From positions 3,038,001-3,102,000 of the forward strand of contig NZ_JAUSZX010000001.1 in assembly GCF_030818015.1 (NCBI RefSeq): DNA of 64,000 nt, in the 5' to 3' direction. The stretch is from Arthrobacter globiformis (GTDB lineage Bacteria; Actinomycetota; Actinomycetes; Actinomycetales; Micrococcaceae). Position 1 is the stretch's first letter; each line of letters begins with the position of its first letter. Below are positions 56,678-64,000 of this stretch, piece after piece. The notes beneath the pieces were generated by a model that was not told where the DNA came from, searched no databases, and saw only the letters and a program-made list of their open reading frames with translations. A program made the position numbers and the translations under genes.

Positions 56678-58030
56678 TCAGGAAACCGGCGCGGGAACGA
56701 CCTGGACGCGAATGTCCTCGTCCGACGGCGTCCACGTCGCCGGATCGGCGTCCACCTGCACGCCGGAGCGGATGTCCTTGACCTGGTGCTTGCCGTCCTC
56801 GTCCGTGAACCAGACGAAGGGGATGCCCCGCCGGTCCGCGAACTTGATCTGCTTGCCGAACTTCTCTGCCTTGGCGGCCACCTCGGCGGCGATGCCGCGG
56901 CTGCGCAGCTCCGTGGCCACGTCCTGCGCCTCGCCCCAGCTCTCGTCCGACGTGAGCGCCACGAACACTGCCGTCGGCACGGAACGGGAAGCTTTGGCCA
57001 GGTCCTGGCTGAGGATGCGCGAGACGAGCCGGGTCACGCCGATGGACAGCCCGACGCCGGGGAACTTCCGGTTGCCCTTGCTCGCCAGGGCGTCATAGCG
57101 GCCGCCGGAACAGATCGAGCCGAGCTGCTCGTGGCCAACCAGGACGGTTTCCACGACCGTGCCGGTGTAGTAGTCCAGGCCGCGGGCAATGCTGAGGTCC
57201 GCGACAACCTTGCCCGGGACCCGCTTCACGGCGGCCTCGATCACCTGTTCGAGTTCGTTCAGGCCCTCCTCCAGGAGGTCGTTGCTGACCCCTAGCGAAC
57301 GGACCTGCGCCACGAAGGATGTGTCCTCGGTCTTGATGCCGGCCAGCTTCAACGCCGCCTGTGCCTGCTCGTCTGTGGCGCCGAGCTCGGACTTGAGGAG
57401 CTCAGCCACCTTCTCCGGGCCGATCTTCTCCAGCTTGTCGATGCTGCGCAGCACTCCGGCGGTGTCGGGCAGGCCGATGCCCCGGTAGAAGCCCTCGGCG
57501 AGCTTCCTGTTGTTGATGCGCAGCCGGAACTCCGGAATCGGGAGGGCGCCCAGCGCCTCGGCGATGACCAGGGCAATCTCGACGTCGTAGCGGAAGGGCA
57601 GCTCGCCGTCGCCCACCACGTCGATGTCCGCCTGGGTGAACTCGCGGGCTCGGCCTTCCTGCGGGCGTTCCCCGCGCCAGACCTTCTGGATCTGGTAGCG
57701 GCGGAACGGGAAGGCCAGGTAGCCGGCGTTTTCCACGACGTACCGGGCGAAGGGCACGGTGAGGTCGAAGTGCAGGGCCAGGGCATGCGGATCGTGCTTG
57801 CCCTTCGCTTCCTCTCCCTCATCGTCCTGGAGCCGGCTCAGCCCGTAGACCTCTTTGTCGATCTCGCCCTTGCGCAGCAGCTGGCCGACCGTCTCCACGG
57901 CGCGGGTCTCGATGGAGCCGAAACCGTGCAGCTCGAACGTGCGGCGCAGCGAGTCCAGGACATGCTGCTCCACCAGCCGCTCCTCAGGAAGCCACTCGGG
58001 GAATCCGGACAGGGAGGCGGTGCGTGCCAT
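56678..58030 (-). CDS. hisS: Histidyl-tRNA synthetase
   Basis: Class II synthetase of 450 residues from ATG 58030 (GAGGAG about ten bases upstream); the frame opens 37 codons further up without homology. Motif 2 is FRRYQIQKVWRGERPQEGR near residues 103-121, followed by EFTQADIDVVG. The histidine-specific signature GLDYYTGTVVE lies near residues 285-295, and motif 3 is in FPGVGLSIGVTRL near 325-337. The C-terminal anticodon domain ends with VPAPVS. Divergent from the cyclophilin gene, with an inverted repeat between. Confidence 0.95.
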   Translation of the reverse strand: MARTASLSGFPEWLPEERLVEQHVLDSLRRTFELHGFGSIETRAVETVGQLLRKGEIDKEVYGLSRLQDDEGEEAKGKHDPHALALHFDLTVPFARYVVENAGYLAFPFRRYQIQKVWRGERPQEGRAREFTQADIDVVGDGELPFRYDVEIALVIAEALGALPIPEFRLRINNRKLAEGFYRGIGLPDTAGVLRSIDKLEKIGPEKVAELLKSELGATDEQAQAALKLAGIKTEDTSFVAQVRSLGVSNDLLEEGLNELEQVIEAAVKRVPGKVVADLSIARGLDYYTGTVVETVLVGHEQLGSICSGGRYDALASKGNRKFPGVGLSIGVTRLVSRILSQDLAKASRSVPTAVFVALTSDESWGEAQDVATELRSRGIAAEVAAKAEKFGKQIKFADRRGIPFVWFTDEDGKHQVKDIRSGVQVDADPATWTPSDEDIRVQVVPAPVS

Positions 58031-58137
58031 GGTGGAGTTTCTCCTCAGGTAAACGAAGACCGGAGCCGCTGCGCCATGTTCCGCGTCGCTATTTGAAATC
58101 AAACAGCTGCGGCAGCGGCGGGAGTCCAGCCTGTTCT

Positions 58138-58169
58138 GCATAAACTTATGTGCGGCAGTCAGTTTATGC
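58138..58169. promoter_or_regulatory. 9-bp inverted repeat in the hisS/cyclophilin intergenic region
   Basis: GCATAAACT and AGTTTATGC are perfect complements separated by 14 bases. Their A/T-rich halves sit where divergent -10 elements would lie, so this may be a promoter pair or a regulator site. Confidence 0.4.
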
Positions 58170-58292
58170 TTTCGGCGCCTGCATCTCTAATGCGGGAAAC
58201 CAGGCGGTGGCGGGCTGCCGCAGTGCAATCTGCAGCCGGGGATGCCTTCAGGGGCTTGCCCGGCCGGGCAGTCCGATCGATGAGGAGGACCC

Positions 58293-59105
58293 GTGGCGGC
58301 CAGTCCACGCGAAACGCGCGAAGCCAAGAGGCGCATCCAGCAGATGGAAGCCAAACGTGAGCTTCGACGGGACCAGGAGAAGCGCCGCAAGCGGGACAAC
58401 CTGGTAGCGGGAAGTGCGGCGGCCGCGGCGGTGGTGCTCGCCGTCGTGCTTCAACTGACGGTGTTTGCCGGGAACCCCACCGAAGAGGAATTCGCTGCTG
58501 CCGAGGCGGGCCTTGCCACGCCGTCAGCCGCCCCTTCCGCCACTCCCACTGCCGCGCAGACCAACGCGGCGAACATCCCCAAGCCCGCGACGGCGGCCGG
58601 CAAGACGTTCACCGGCTCACTGAAGCTGAACAGCGGCACCTTGGGCGTGCAGCTGGACGGCACCAAGGCCCCGCAGGCAGCCGCCGTGTTCAAGTCCCTG
58701 GCCGACCAGAACTACTACAAGGGCGTCAGCTGCCACCGCCTCACCACCGCCGAGAACTTCGGTGTCCTGCAGTGCGGCTCCAAGACCGGCGATGGCCAGG
58801 GCGACCCCAACTACACCTGGGGGCCGCTGGAGAACACGCCGGCAGACAACAAGTATCCTGCCGGCACCATTGCCGTGGCCCGCACGGGCAACAACGCCTA
58901 CGGCAACGGCACGCAGTTCTTCATTGTCTACAAGGACACCGTCATTCCGGCCGACTCCGCCGGCGGCTACACCATCGTGGGCAAGGTGACCTCGGGCCTG
59001 GATGTCGTGACGAAGATTGCGGCTGCCGGTCTTAAGGCCGGCGAAAGTGGCACTGACGGCGCACCTGCGGAAGCAGTCAGGATAGACTCGTTTTCTCTGA
59101 AGTAG
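58293..59105 (+). CDS. Membrane-anchored cyclophilin-type peptidyl-prolyl isomerase
   Basis: 270 residues, start GTG. A Lys/Arg-rich cytoplasmic start (residues 3-36, REAKRRIQQMEAKRELRRDQ within) precedes one transmembrane helix (about residues 38-58, VAGSAAAAAVVLAVVLQLTVF), an Ala/Thr/Pro linker and an extracellular cyclophilin domain (about 105-265). The catalytic Arg is in SCHRLTTAENFGVLQCG near residue 150 and QFFIVYKD near 211 supplies the Phe and Gln. The layout matches mycobacterial PpiB. It catalyses proline isomerisation outside the membrane. The DUF349 gene follows 34 bases downstream. Confidence 0.9.
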   Translation: MAASPRETREAKRRIQQMEAKRELRRDQEKRRKRDNLVAGSAAAAAVVLAVVLQLTVFAGNPTEEEFAAAEAGLATPSAAPSATPTAAQTNAANIPKPATAAGKTFTGSLKLNSGTLGVQLDGTKAPQAAAVFKSLADQNYYKGVSCHRLTTAENFGVLQCGSKTGDGQGDPNYTWGPLENTPADNKYPAGTIAVARTGNNAYGNGTQFFIVYKDTVIPADSAGGYTIVGKVTSGLDVVTKIAAAGLKAGESGTDGAPAEAVRIDSFSLK

Positions 59106-59139
59106 GAACCCCTGCCGCGCCAGCGGCCCCAGGCGACTT

Positions 59140-60804
59140 ATGAATGAGTATCTTCCTCCAAGCGAAAGACTTTTAGCGGTGACAGACAGTCAGAAATCCG
59201 ACGAAACAGCAGCCGAAGTGACCGAGGTCCAGGCTTCCCCGGAGACCGTGGGAGCGGCCGAGCCTGTGGAGGCTGCCGAGCCTGTGGATCAGGTGCAGCC
59301 CGAGGGTGAGGCGCAGCCCGAAGAGGCCGCGCAGGCCGACGCGGTGCAGCCCGAGGAGGCTGTGGAGCCCGAGGCCACGCAGGAAAGCCCGCGGCCGGAG
59401 GCTGTGGAGGAAGCGCCGGCACCCAGCCCCGCACCGTCACCGCGTCCGGCGCCGGCACCCCGGCCCGCGCCGACGCCGGCAGCGTTTGCTGCCCGACCCA
59501 AGGCTGGCCCCGCTGCCACCGTAACGCCGGTGCAGGCACCGCCCGCCACGTCGCTGGCCGAAGCCGCCCGCTGGGGCCGCGTTGAGGGCGACGGCCACGT
59601 GTTCCTGACCATCGACGGCGAGGAGCACCCGGTCGGTCAGTACCCGGACGTCAGCAACGACGAGGCCCTGGCCTACTTCGCACGGAAGTATGACGACGTC
59701 GTCGCCCAGATTGTCCTGCTGGAACAGCGCGTGGCCTCGAAAACCCCCACCACTGACATGCAGAAGACCGTGACGCACCTGCGCGAGCAGCTCGCTGAAC
59801 GGAACATGGTGGGCGACATCCGTTCCGCCGAGGGCCGGCTGGACACCCTGTCCACCCAGATCACCGAGCTGGAGAAGGCGGAAAAGGCACAGCACGACGC
59901 CGTCCGCGCCGCCGAGCTCGCCGCCCGTGAGGCCATCGTGGCCGAGGCCGAGGCGATCTCCGGCACCGATCCGGCCCAGGTTCAGTGGAAGACGTCCAGC
60001 GCACGCATGAACGAGCTGTTTGAAAGCTGGAAGGCCGCGCAGAAGAGCGGGGTCCGCCTGGGCCGCAGCAACGAGGACGCCCTGTGGAAGCGGTTCCGTG
60101 CCGCCCGGACCGTCTTTGACCGGCACCGCCGGGCCTACTTCTCCCAGCTGGACAGCAACAACTCGGCGGCGAAGGCTGCCAAGGAGAAGCTGATTGCGGA
60201 GGCCGAGGCTCTGTCGACGTCCACCGACTGGGGCTTCGCTGCCGGGGAATACCGCCGGCTGATGGACGAGTGGAAGGCATCACCGCGGGCCAGCCGCAAG
60301 GATGACGACGCACTGTGGGCCCGGTTCCGCGCCGCGCAGGACGTCTTCTTCAGCTCGCGCCAGGCCGCCAACGACGAGATCGACCAGGAATACGCCGCCA
60401 ACCTGAAGGTCAAGGAGGCTCTCCTCGAGGAGGCGTCGTCCATCGTTCCGGTCAAGGACATCGCCGCCGCCAAGAAGGCCCTGCAGTCCATCCACGACCG
60501 CTGGGAGGAGGCAGGCAAGGTTCCGCGTGCGGACATGGGCCGGATCGAGGCCGGGCTGCGCCGGATCGAGGATGCAGTCCGTCAGGCCGAGGACGAGAAG
60601 TGGCAGCGCTCCAACCCCGAGACCAAGGCCCGCACCAACAGCGCCTTGACCCAGCTCGAATCCGCCATCGCCGGCCTGAAGGATGACCTGGCCGACGCGG
60701 AGAAGGCAGGCGACCAGCGCAAGATCAAGGCCGCAAGGGAAGCCCTTGAAGCCCGCCAGGCATGGCTGGACCAGATCCAGCGTTCGGCGAGCGAGCTCTC
60801 CTAA
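59140..60804 (+). CDS. DUF349 domain protein
   Basis: 554 residues. The first 120 residues are disordered and rich in Glu, Ala, Pro and Val. The remainder is a series of DUF349 helical repeats: units with the LW-x-RFR-x-A pattern, for example ALWKRFRAARTVFDRHRRAY near residue 310 and ALWARFRAAQDVFFSSRQ near residue 390. A coiled-coil end closes the protein. I used ATG 59140; GTG 59179 is equally possible. The function is unclear; it is one of the larger DUF349 proteins conserved across actinobacteria beside rel. A strong hairpin follows the stop. Confidence 0.85.
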   Translation: MNEYLPPSERLLAVTDSQKSDETAAEVTEVQASPETVGAAEPVEAAEPVDQVQPEGEAQPEEAAQADAVQPEEAVEPEATQESPRPEAVEEAPAPSPAPSPRPAPAPRPAPTPAAFAARPKAGPAATVTPVQAPPATSLAEAARWGRVEGDGHVFLTIDGEEHPVGQYPDVSNDEALAYFARKYDDVVAQIVLLEQRVASKTPTTDMQKTVTHLREQLAERNMVGDIRSAEGRLDTLSTQITELEKAEKAQHDAVRAAELAAREAIVAEAEAISGTDPAQVQWKTSSARMNELFESWKAAQKSGVRLGRSNEDALWKRFRAARTVFDRHRRAYFSQLDSNNSAAKAAKEKLIAEAEALSTSTDWGFAAGEYRRLMDEWKASPRASRKDDDALWARFRAAQDVFFSSRQAANDEIDQEYAANLKVKEALLEEASSIVPVKDIAAAKKALQSIHDRWEEAGKVPRADMGRIEAGLRRIEDAVRQAEDEKWQRSNPETKARTNSALTQLESAIAGLKDDLADAEKAGDQRKIKAAREALEARQAWLDQIQRSASELS

Positions 60805-60814
60805 GGAGCATCAG

Positions 60815-60858
60815 TAAGGCCCCGCCCCGGTTATCCACATAACCGGGGCGGGGCCTTA
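60815..60858. terminator. Perfect 20-bp hairpin after the DUF349 gene
   Basis: TAAGGCCCCGCCCCGGTTAT, loop CCAC, and the exact complement ATAACCGGGGCGGGGCCTTA. A very strong GC stem without a T-run, ten bases past the stop. The loop region reads TTATCCACA, the same letters as the E. coli DnaA box, probably by chance. Confidence 0.8.
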
Positions 60859-60890
60859 CCCGTTAAGTCCGCTTCCGGCAGGATGACGGA

Positions 60891-61700
60891 ATGGCACCGT
60901 TCTCCCAGCCCCCTGTTTCGCAGACACCTGTGACCCAGACACCTGTGACCCAGACACCTGTGACCCAGACACCTGTGACCCAGGCCCACGCCTCCTTGGC
61001 GCGGGGCGATTCCCCGCCCGCGGACTCCCCCAAACAGCTACAGGAACTCTATTCGCCGGGGCTTCCCTTCACGTGGCCCGAGCTCCAGTCCATGGCGGCC
61101 GACGGCGTGCTCACGCAGCTTTATCAGCACGGCTACACCGTTCCCGGGACGGCGGCCTCCCCGCAGCTGCGGGCACGCGCAGCGGCTCACGGGGTGCCCG
61201 CCCCGGTGCGGCGGCGCGTGGTGGCAGGACGGATGACCGCGGCCTGGATCTACGGCTGCGCCCGCGAGCCGGACCGGCTGGCCCTCCTGGTGGACGCCAA
61301 ACGCCGCATCTCCAGCCTTCGGTCCACCCGCGGCTGCACGCTCCACGAGGTCCGGCTCGGACCGTTTGACGTCGTCAGCCTCGGCGGCCTGATGGTCTCG
61401 AGTCCGCTCCGGACAGCACTGGACATCGCCTTGCACGTGGAGACCGAGAGGGCAGTTCCGGCCCTGAGGCTGCTCCTGGCGAAACCCGAACTCGATGTCA
61501 GGCTCCGGCTCCTGGTGCTGGCCGTCGAGGCGATGCCCCGGCTGCCGCACAAGAACGCAGCCCTGGAGAAGCTCTCGCTGTTAGCTTCTCCGGCGGTTGC
61601 CCGTGGTCCGGTAGACGTCGAACACCCCGTCGATCCGCCGTACAGCACTGAGCACGTGGCTGAGGTACTTAGGGTCACCCATCTCGAAGGCAAACTTTGA
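60891..61700 (+). CDS. AbiEi-like (type IV antitoxin) protein
   Basis: 269 residues. After a Thr/Pro/Gln repeat N-terminus (residues 9-31) comes a short winged-helix-like segment (about 55-100) and the AbiEi-type core with [20 protein letters not shown] near residues 110-130, [28 protein letters not shown] near 157-184 and [11 protein letters not shown] near 195-205. Such proteins pair with AbiEii toxins, but no toxin gene is present here. ATG 60891 has AGGA eight bases upstream. The last 40 codons run antisense into rel. Assignment is by pattern memory and moderate. Confidence 0.55.
   Translation: MAPFSQPPVSQTPVTQTPVTQTPVTQTPVTQAHASLARGDSPPADSPKQLQELYSPGLPFTWPELQSMAADGVLTQLYQHGYTVPGTAASPQLRARAAAHGVPAPVRRRVVAGRMTAAWIYGCAREPDRLALLVDAKRRISSLRSTRGCTLHEVRLGPFDVVSLGGLMVSSPLRTALDIALHVETERAVPALRLLLAKPELDVRLRLLVLAVEAMPRLPHKNAALEKLSLLASPAVARGPVDVEHPVDPPYSTEHVAEVLRVTHLEGKL
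60921..60980 (+). repeat. Four exact 15-bp tandem repeats
   Basis: CAGACACCTGTGACC occurs four times head to tail in the first 30 codons of the AbiEi-like gene, encoding QTPVT each time. Identical units suggest copy-number change by slippage. Confidence 0.95.
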
Positions 61701-63989
61701 GATGGCCACGCGGTCCGTGGACGTGTGGACGCTGGCCGCCAGGATGTTCACGTGGTTCTCGGAGAGCACGCGCGTCACGTCGGACAGGAGGGACTTCCGG
61801 TCCAGCGCCTCCACCTGGATCTCCACCAGGAAGACGCTTGACTGTGTCGGCGCCCAGTCAACGTCGACGATCCGGTCCGGCTGGTCCTTCAGGCCTGCCA
61901 CGTTGGTGCAGTCAGTCCGGTGCACCGACACGCCCGAGCCGCGCGTGACGAAGCCGAGGATCGGGTCCGGCGGCACCGGCGTGCAGCAGCGGGCCAGCTT
62001 CACCCAGACATCGCCCACGCCACGGACCACCACGCCGGAATCTGAGAACCGGGCCTTGCTGACCTGGGTGGGAATGCTGACTTCGGTAAGGTCGTCGTCG
62101 GGTGTTTCATTGCCGCCAAGGCTCTCCACGAGCTTTTCCATGACGGACTGCGCGGAGGTGTGGCCGTCGCCCACTCCGGCGTACAGCCCGGAAATGTCGA
62201 CGTACTTGAAGTCCTCGGCCACGGCGGCCAGGGCGTCGTGCGTCATCAGGCGCTGCAGCGGGAGGTTCTGCTTCCGCATGGCGCGGGTCAGCAGCTCCTT
62301 GCCGCGGTCAATCGCCTCTTCGCGGCGTTCCTTGCTAAACCATTGCCGGATCTTGTTGCGTGCCCGGGCGCTCTTGACGAAGTGCTGCCAATCCTGGCTG
62401 GGGCCGGCCCCCTCGGCCTTCGACGTGAAGATCTCCACCCAGTCGCCGTGGTTGAGTTCGCTGTTGAGCGGCACGAGCTTGCCGTTGACCCGGGCTCCGA
62501 TGGTGCGGTGGCCCACCTCGGTGTGCACGGCATAGGCGAAGTCCACCGGGGTGGAGCCGGCCGGCAGCGCCATGACCTCACCCTTGGGGGTGAACACGAA
62601 CACTTCGCGGGCGTTGATCTCGAACCGGAGCGAGTCGAGGAACTCCCCGGGATCGGAGGTCTCCTGCTGCCAGTCCACCAGGGACCGGAGCCAGCCCATG
62701 TCGCCGTCGCGCGGGCTGCCGGGTCCGGTGGCGGTCCGGTTCGGCTGGTCCTTGTACTTCCAGTGCGCGGCCACACCGTACTCGGCGCGGCGATGCATCT
62801 CATGCGTGCGGATCTGGATTTCAACCGGTTTGCCGCCGGGGCCGATGACCGTGGTGTGGAGCGACTGGTACATGTTGAACTTCGGCATCGCGATGTAGTC
62901 CTTGAACCGGCCAGGCAGCGGGTTCCAGCGCGAATGCAGGGTGCCCAGGGCGGCGTAACAGTCGCGGACCGAGTCCACCAGGACCCGGACGCCCATGAGG
63001 TCGTTGATGTCGTCGAAGTCCTTGTCCCGGACGATCATTTTTTGGTAGATCGAGTAGTAGTGCTTGGGCCTGCCGGTAATCGTGGCCTTGATCCGTGCGG
63101 TGCGCAGATCGTCGGCGATCTGGTTCCGGATCACGCTGAGGCTCTTTTCGCGCTCCGGAGTGCGGTCCCCAACCATGCGGACGATTTCCTCGTACACCTT
63201 GGGATAAAGCGCCGCGAAGGACAGGTCCTCGAGCTCCCACTTGATCGTGTTCATGCCGAGCCGGTGTGCCAGCGGTGCGAAGATTTCCAGGGTTTCCCGG
63301 GCTTTGCGGGCTGAGGACTCGGCGGAGACGAACCGCCACGTGCGCGCGTTGTGCAGCCTGTCCGCAAGTTTGATCATGAGGACCCGGATGTCCTTGGCCA
63401 TGGCCACGACCATCTTGCGGACGGTCTCGGACTGGGCTGCCTCGCCGAAGCTGACCTTGTCCAGCTTGGTGACGCCGTCAACCAGCATGGCGACTTCGGG
63501 CCCGAAGTCCGCCCGGAGGTCCTCAAGGGTGTAGGGCGTGTCCTCCACAGTGTCGTGGAGGAGCGCGGCGGCCAGGGTGGTGCCGCTGAGCCCCAGCTCG
63601 GCGAGGATTGTCGCGACGGCGACAGGGTGGGTGATGTAGGGGTCGCCGCTCTTGCGCTTCTGCCCTCTGTGGCTCTGCTCCGCGACCACAAAGGCGCGCT
63701 GGATGAGGTCGAAGTCTTCCTTGGGGTTGTTCGCCCGCACGGTCCGCAGCAGCGGCTCCAGGATGGGCGAGTACGTCGCGGTACTGCGGCCCGTCAGCCG
63801 CGCCAGGCGGGACCTCGTGCGCTCACGCCGGCCCGGGAAAGTGGGTCGGACGCCGGAGTTGTCCACAGGCACGCCGGGCGCCGGGCGTCCGGCAGCCACC
63901 AGACCAGTCTGCTGTCCCTGGCCCGGACCGTTGCCTCCGGCCGCCGTTGGCGCCGACGTCGAACCTTCTTCCAATGAAGTACCCCTCAC
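61581..63989 (-). CDS. rel: Bifunctional (p)ppGpp synthetase/hydrolase (RelA/SpoT homologue)
   Basis: 802-residue long-form RSH stringent-response enzyme, cytosolic and ribosome-associated. The HD hydrolase domain has [16 protein letters not shown] near residues 140-155; the synthetase domain has [21 protein letters not shown] near residues 320-340. The TGS domain starts at [27 protein letters not shown] near residue 465, followed by the RIS/zinc-finger region and a C-terminal ACT domain (about 720-795). The start is GTG at 63989, close to the edge of the window, and an N-terminal Gly/Ala/Pro-rich tail of about 40 residues precedes homology. Its 3' end overlaps the AbiEi-like gene. Confidence 0.95.
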   Translation of the reverse strand: MRGTSLEEGSTSAPTAAGGNGPGQGQQTGLVAAGRPAPGVPVDNSGVRPTFPGRRERTRSRLARLTGRSTATYSPILEPLLRTVRANNPKEDFDLIQRAFVVAEQSHRGQKRKSGDPYITHPVAVATILAELGLSGTTLAAALLHDTVEDTPYTLEDLRADFGPEVAMLVDGVTKLDKVSFGEAAQSETVRKMVVAMAKDIRVLMIKLADRLHNARTWRFVSAESSARKARETLEIFAPLAHRLGMNTIKWELEDLSFAALYPKVYEEIVRMVGDRTPEREKSLSVIRNQIADDLRTARIKATITGRPKHYYSIYQKMIVRDKDFDDINDLMGVRVLVDSVRDCYAALGTLHSRWNPLPGRFKDYIAMPKFNMYQSLHTTVIGPGGKPVEIQIRTHEMHRRAEYGVAAHWKYKDQPNRTATGPGSPRDGDMGWLRSLVDWQQETSDPGEFLDSLRFEINAREVFVFTPKGEVMALPAGSTPVDFAYAVHTEVGHRTIGARVNGKLVPLNSELNHGDWVEIFTSKAEGAGPSQDWQHFVKSARARNKIRQWFSKERREEAIDRGKELLTRAMRKQNLPLQRLMTHDALAAVAEDFKYVDISGLYAGVGDGHTSAQSVMEKLVESLGGNETPDDDLTEVSIPTQVSKARFSDSGVVVRGVGDVWVKLARCCTPVPPDPILGFVTRGSGVSVHRTDCTNVAGLKDQPDRIVDVDWAPTQSSVFLVEIQVEALDRKSLLSDVTRVLSENHVNILAASVHTSTDRVAISKFAFEMGDPKYLSHVLSAVRRIDGVFDVYRTTGNRRRS

Positions 63990-64000
63990 GACCCGTTTAA

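Noticed and set aside
60831..60839. DnaA box as part of an origin
   Set aside because: A single copy, within a terminator-like hairpin, with no dnaA, dnaN or A/T-rich unwinding region near.

Overview
This 64 kb window looks like chromosomal DNA of a high-GC actinobacterium of the family Micrococcaceae, most likely Arthrobacter, Pseudarthrobacter or Paenarthrobacter. The support is the actinobacterial order of the pyr-mihF-gmk-rpoZ-coaBC-metK-priA and alaS-mltG-aro-efp-nusB blocks, the mycobacterial-type integration host factor, heavy use of GTG starts, 4-base stop/start overlaps, and a fused oleBC gene as in Micrococcus luteus. No tRNA, rRNA, CRISPR array, intact insertion sequence or prophage was seen.

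Layout. 1-2651 (+): end of an aldo/keto reductase, an alpha/beta hydrolase and a glycosyltransferase. 2669-17894 (-): a long housekeeping run, transcribed pyrR-pyrB-pyrC-(small membrane protein)-carA-carB-pyrF, then mihF-gmk-rpoZ-coaBC-metK-priA; a PyrR-binding-loop-like sequence lies just upstream of pyrR. 18056-19348 (+): a PrsW-type membrane protease. 19429-29901 (-): alaS-yqgF-mltG-aroE-aroC-aroK-aroB-(TPR protein)-efp-nusB. 30008-33083 (-): two small membrane proteins, rpsD and rarA. 33145 (+): an actinobacterial Vms1-like release factor.

From about 33.8 kb to 53.4 kb the window becomes accessory. It opens with the collapsed remains of a cytochrome P450-ferredoxin reductase-ferredoxin operon, then a secreted metallophosphoesterase and a Dabb-domain protein. 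A complete sugar locus follows (36568-45408): solute-binding lipoprotein, two permeases, a DUF5060/DUF4038/DUF5605 glycosidase, a protein resembling D-apionate lactonase and a short-chain dehydrogenase, all on the minus strand, with a divergent LacI-type regulator. The two divergent promoters carry mirror-image operator copies inside their -35/-10 spacers. DUF4038 contains the GH140 apiosidases, so uptake and oxidation of an apiose-like sugar is a reasonable but unproven hypothesis. After a broken secreted-protein gene and a small membrane protein comes the oleA-oleBC-oleD operon (47307-52011) for head-to-head long-chain olefin synthesis, an intergenic 18-bp inverted repeat and a frameshifted acetyltransferase.

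53485-63989 returns to core genes: aspS, an APC-family permease, hisS, a membrane-anchored cyclophilin, a DUF349 protein, an AbiEi-like protein with a tandem-repeat N-terminus, and the bifunctional (p)ppGpp synthetase/hydrolase gene rel at the right edge.

The most novel-looking material is the sugar locus with its operator architecture, the PyrR site, the decayed P450 operon and the inverted repeat beside oleA. Functions rest on motif reading and recalled gene order; no database search was possible.
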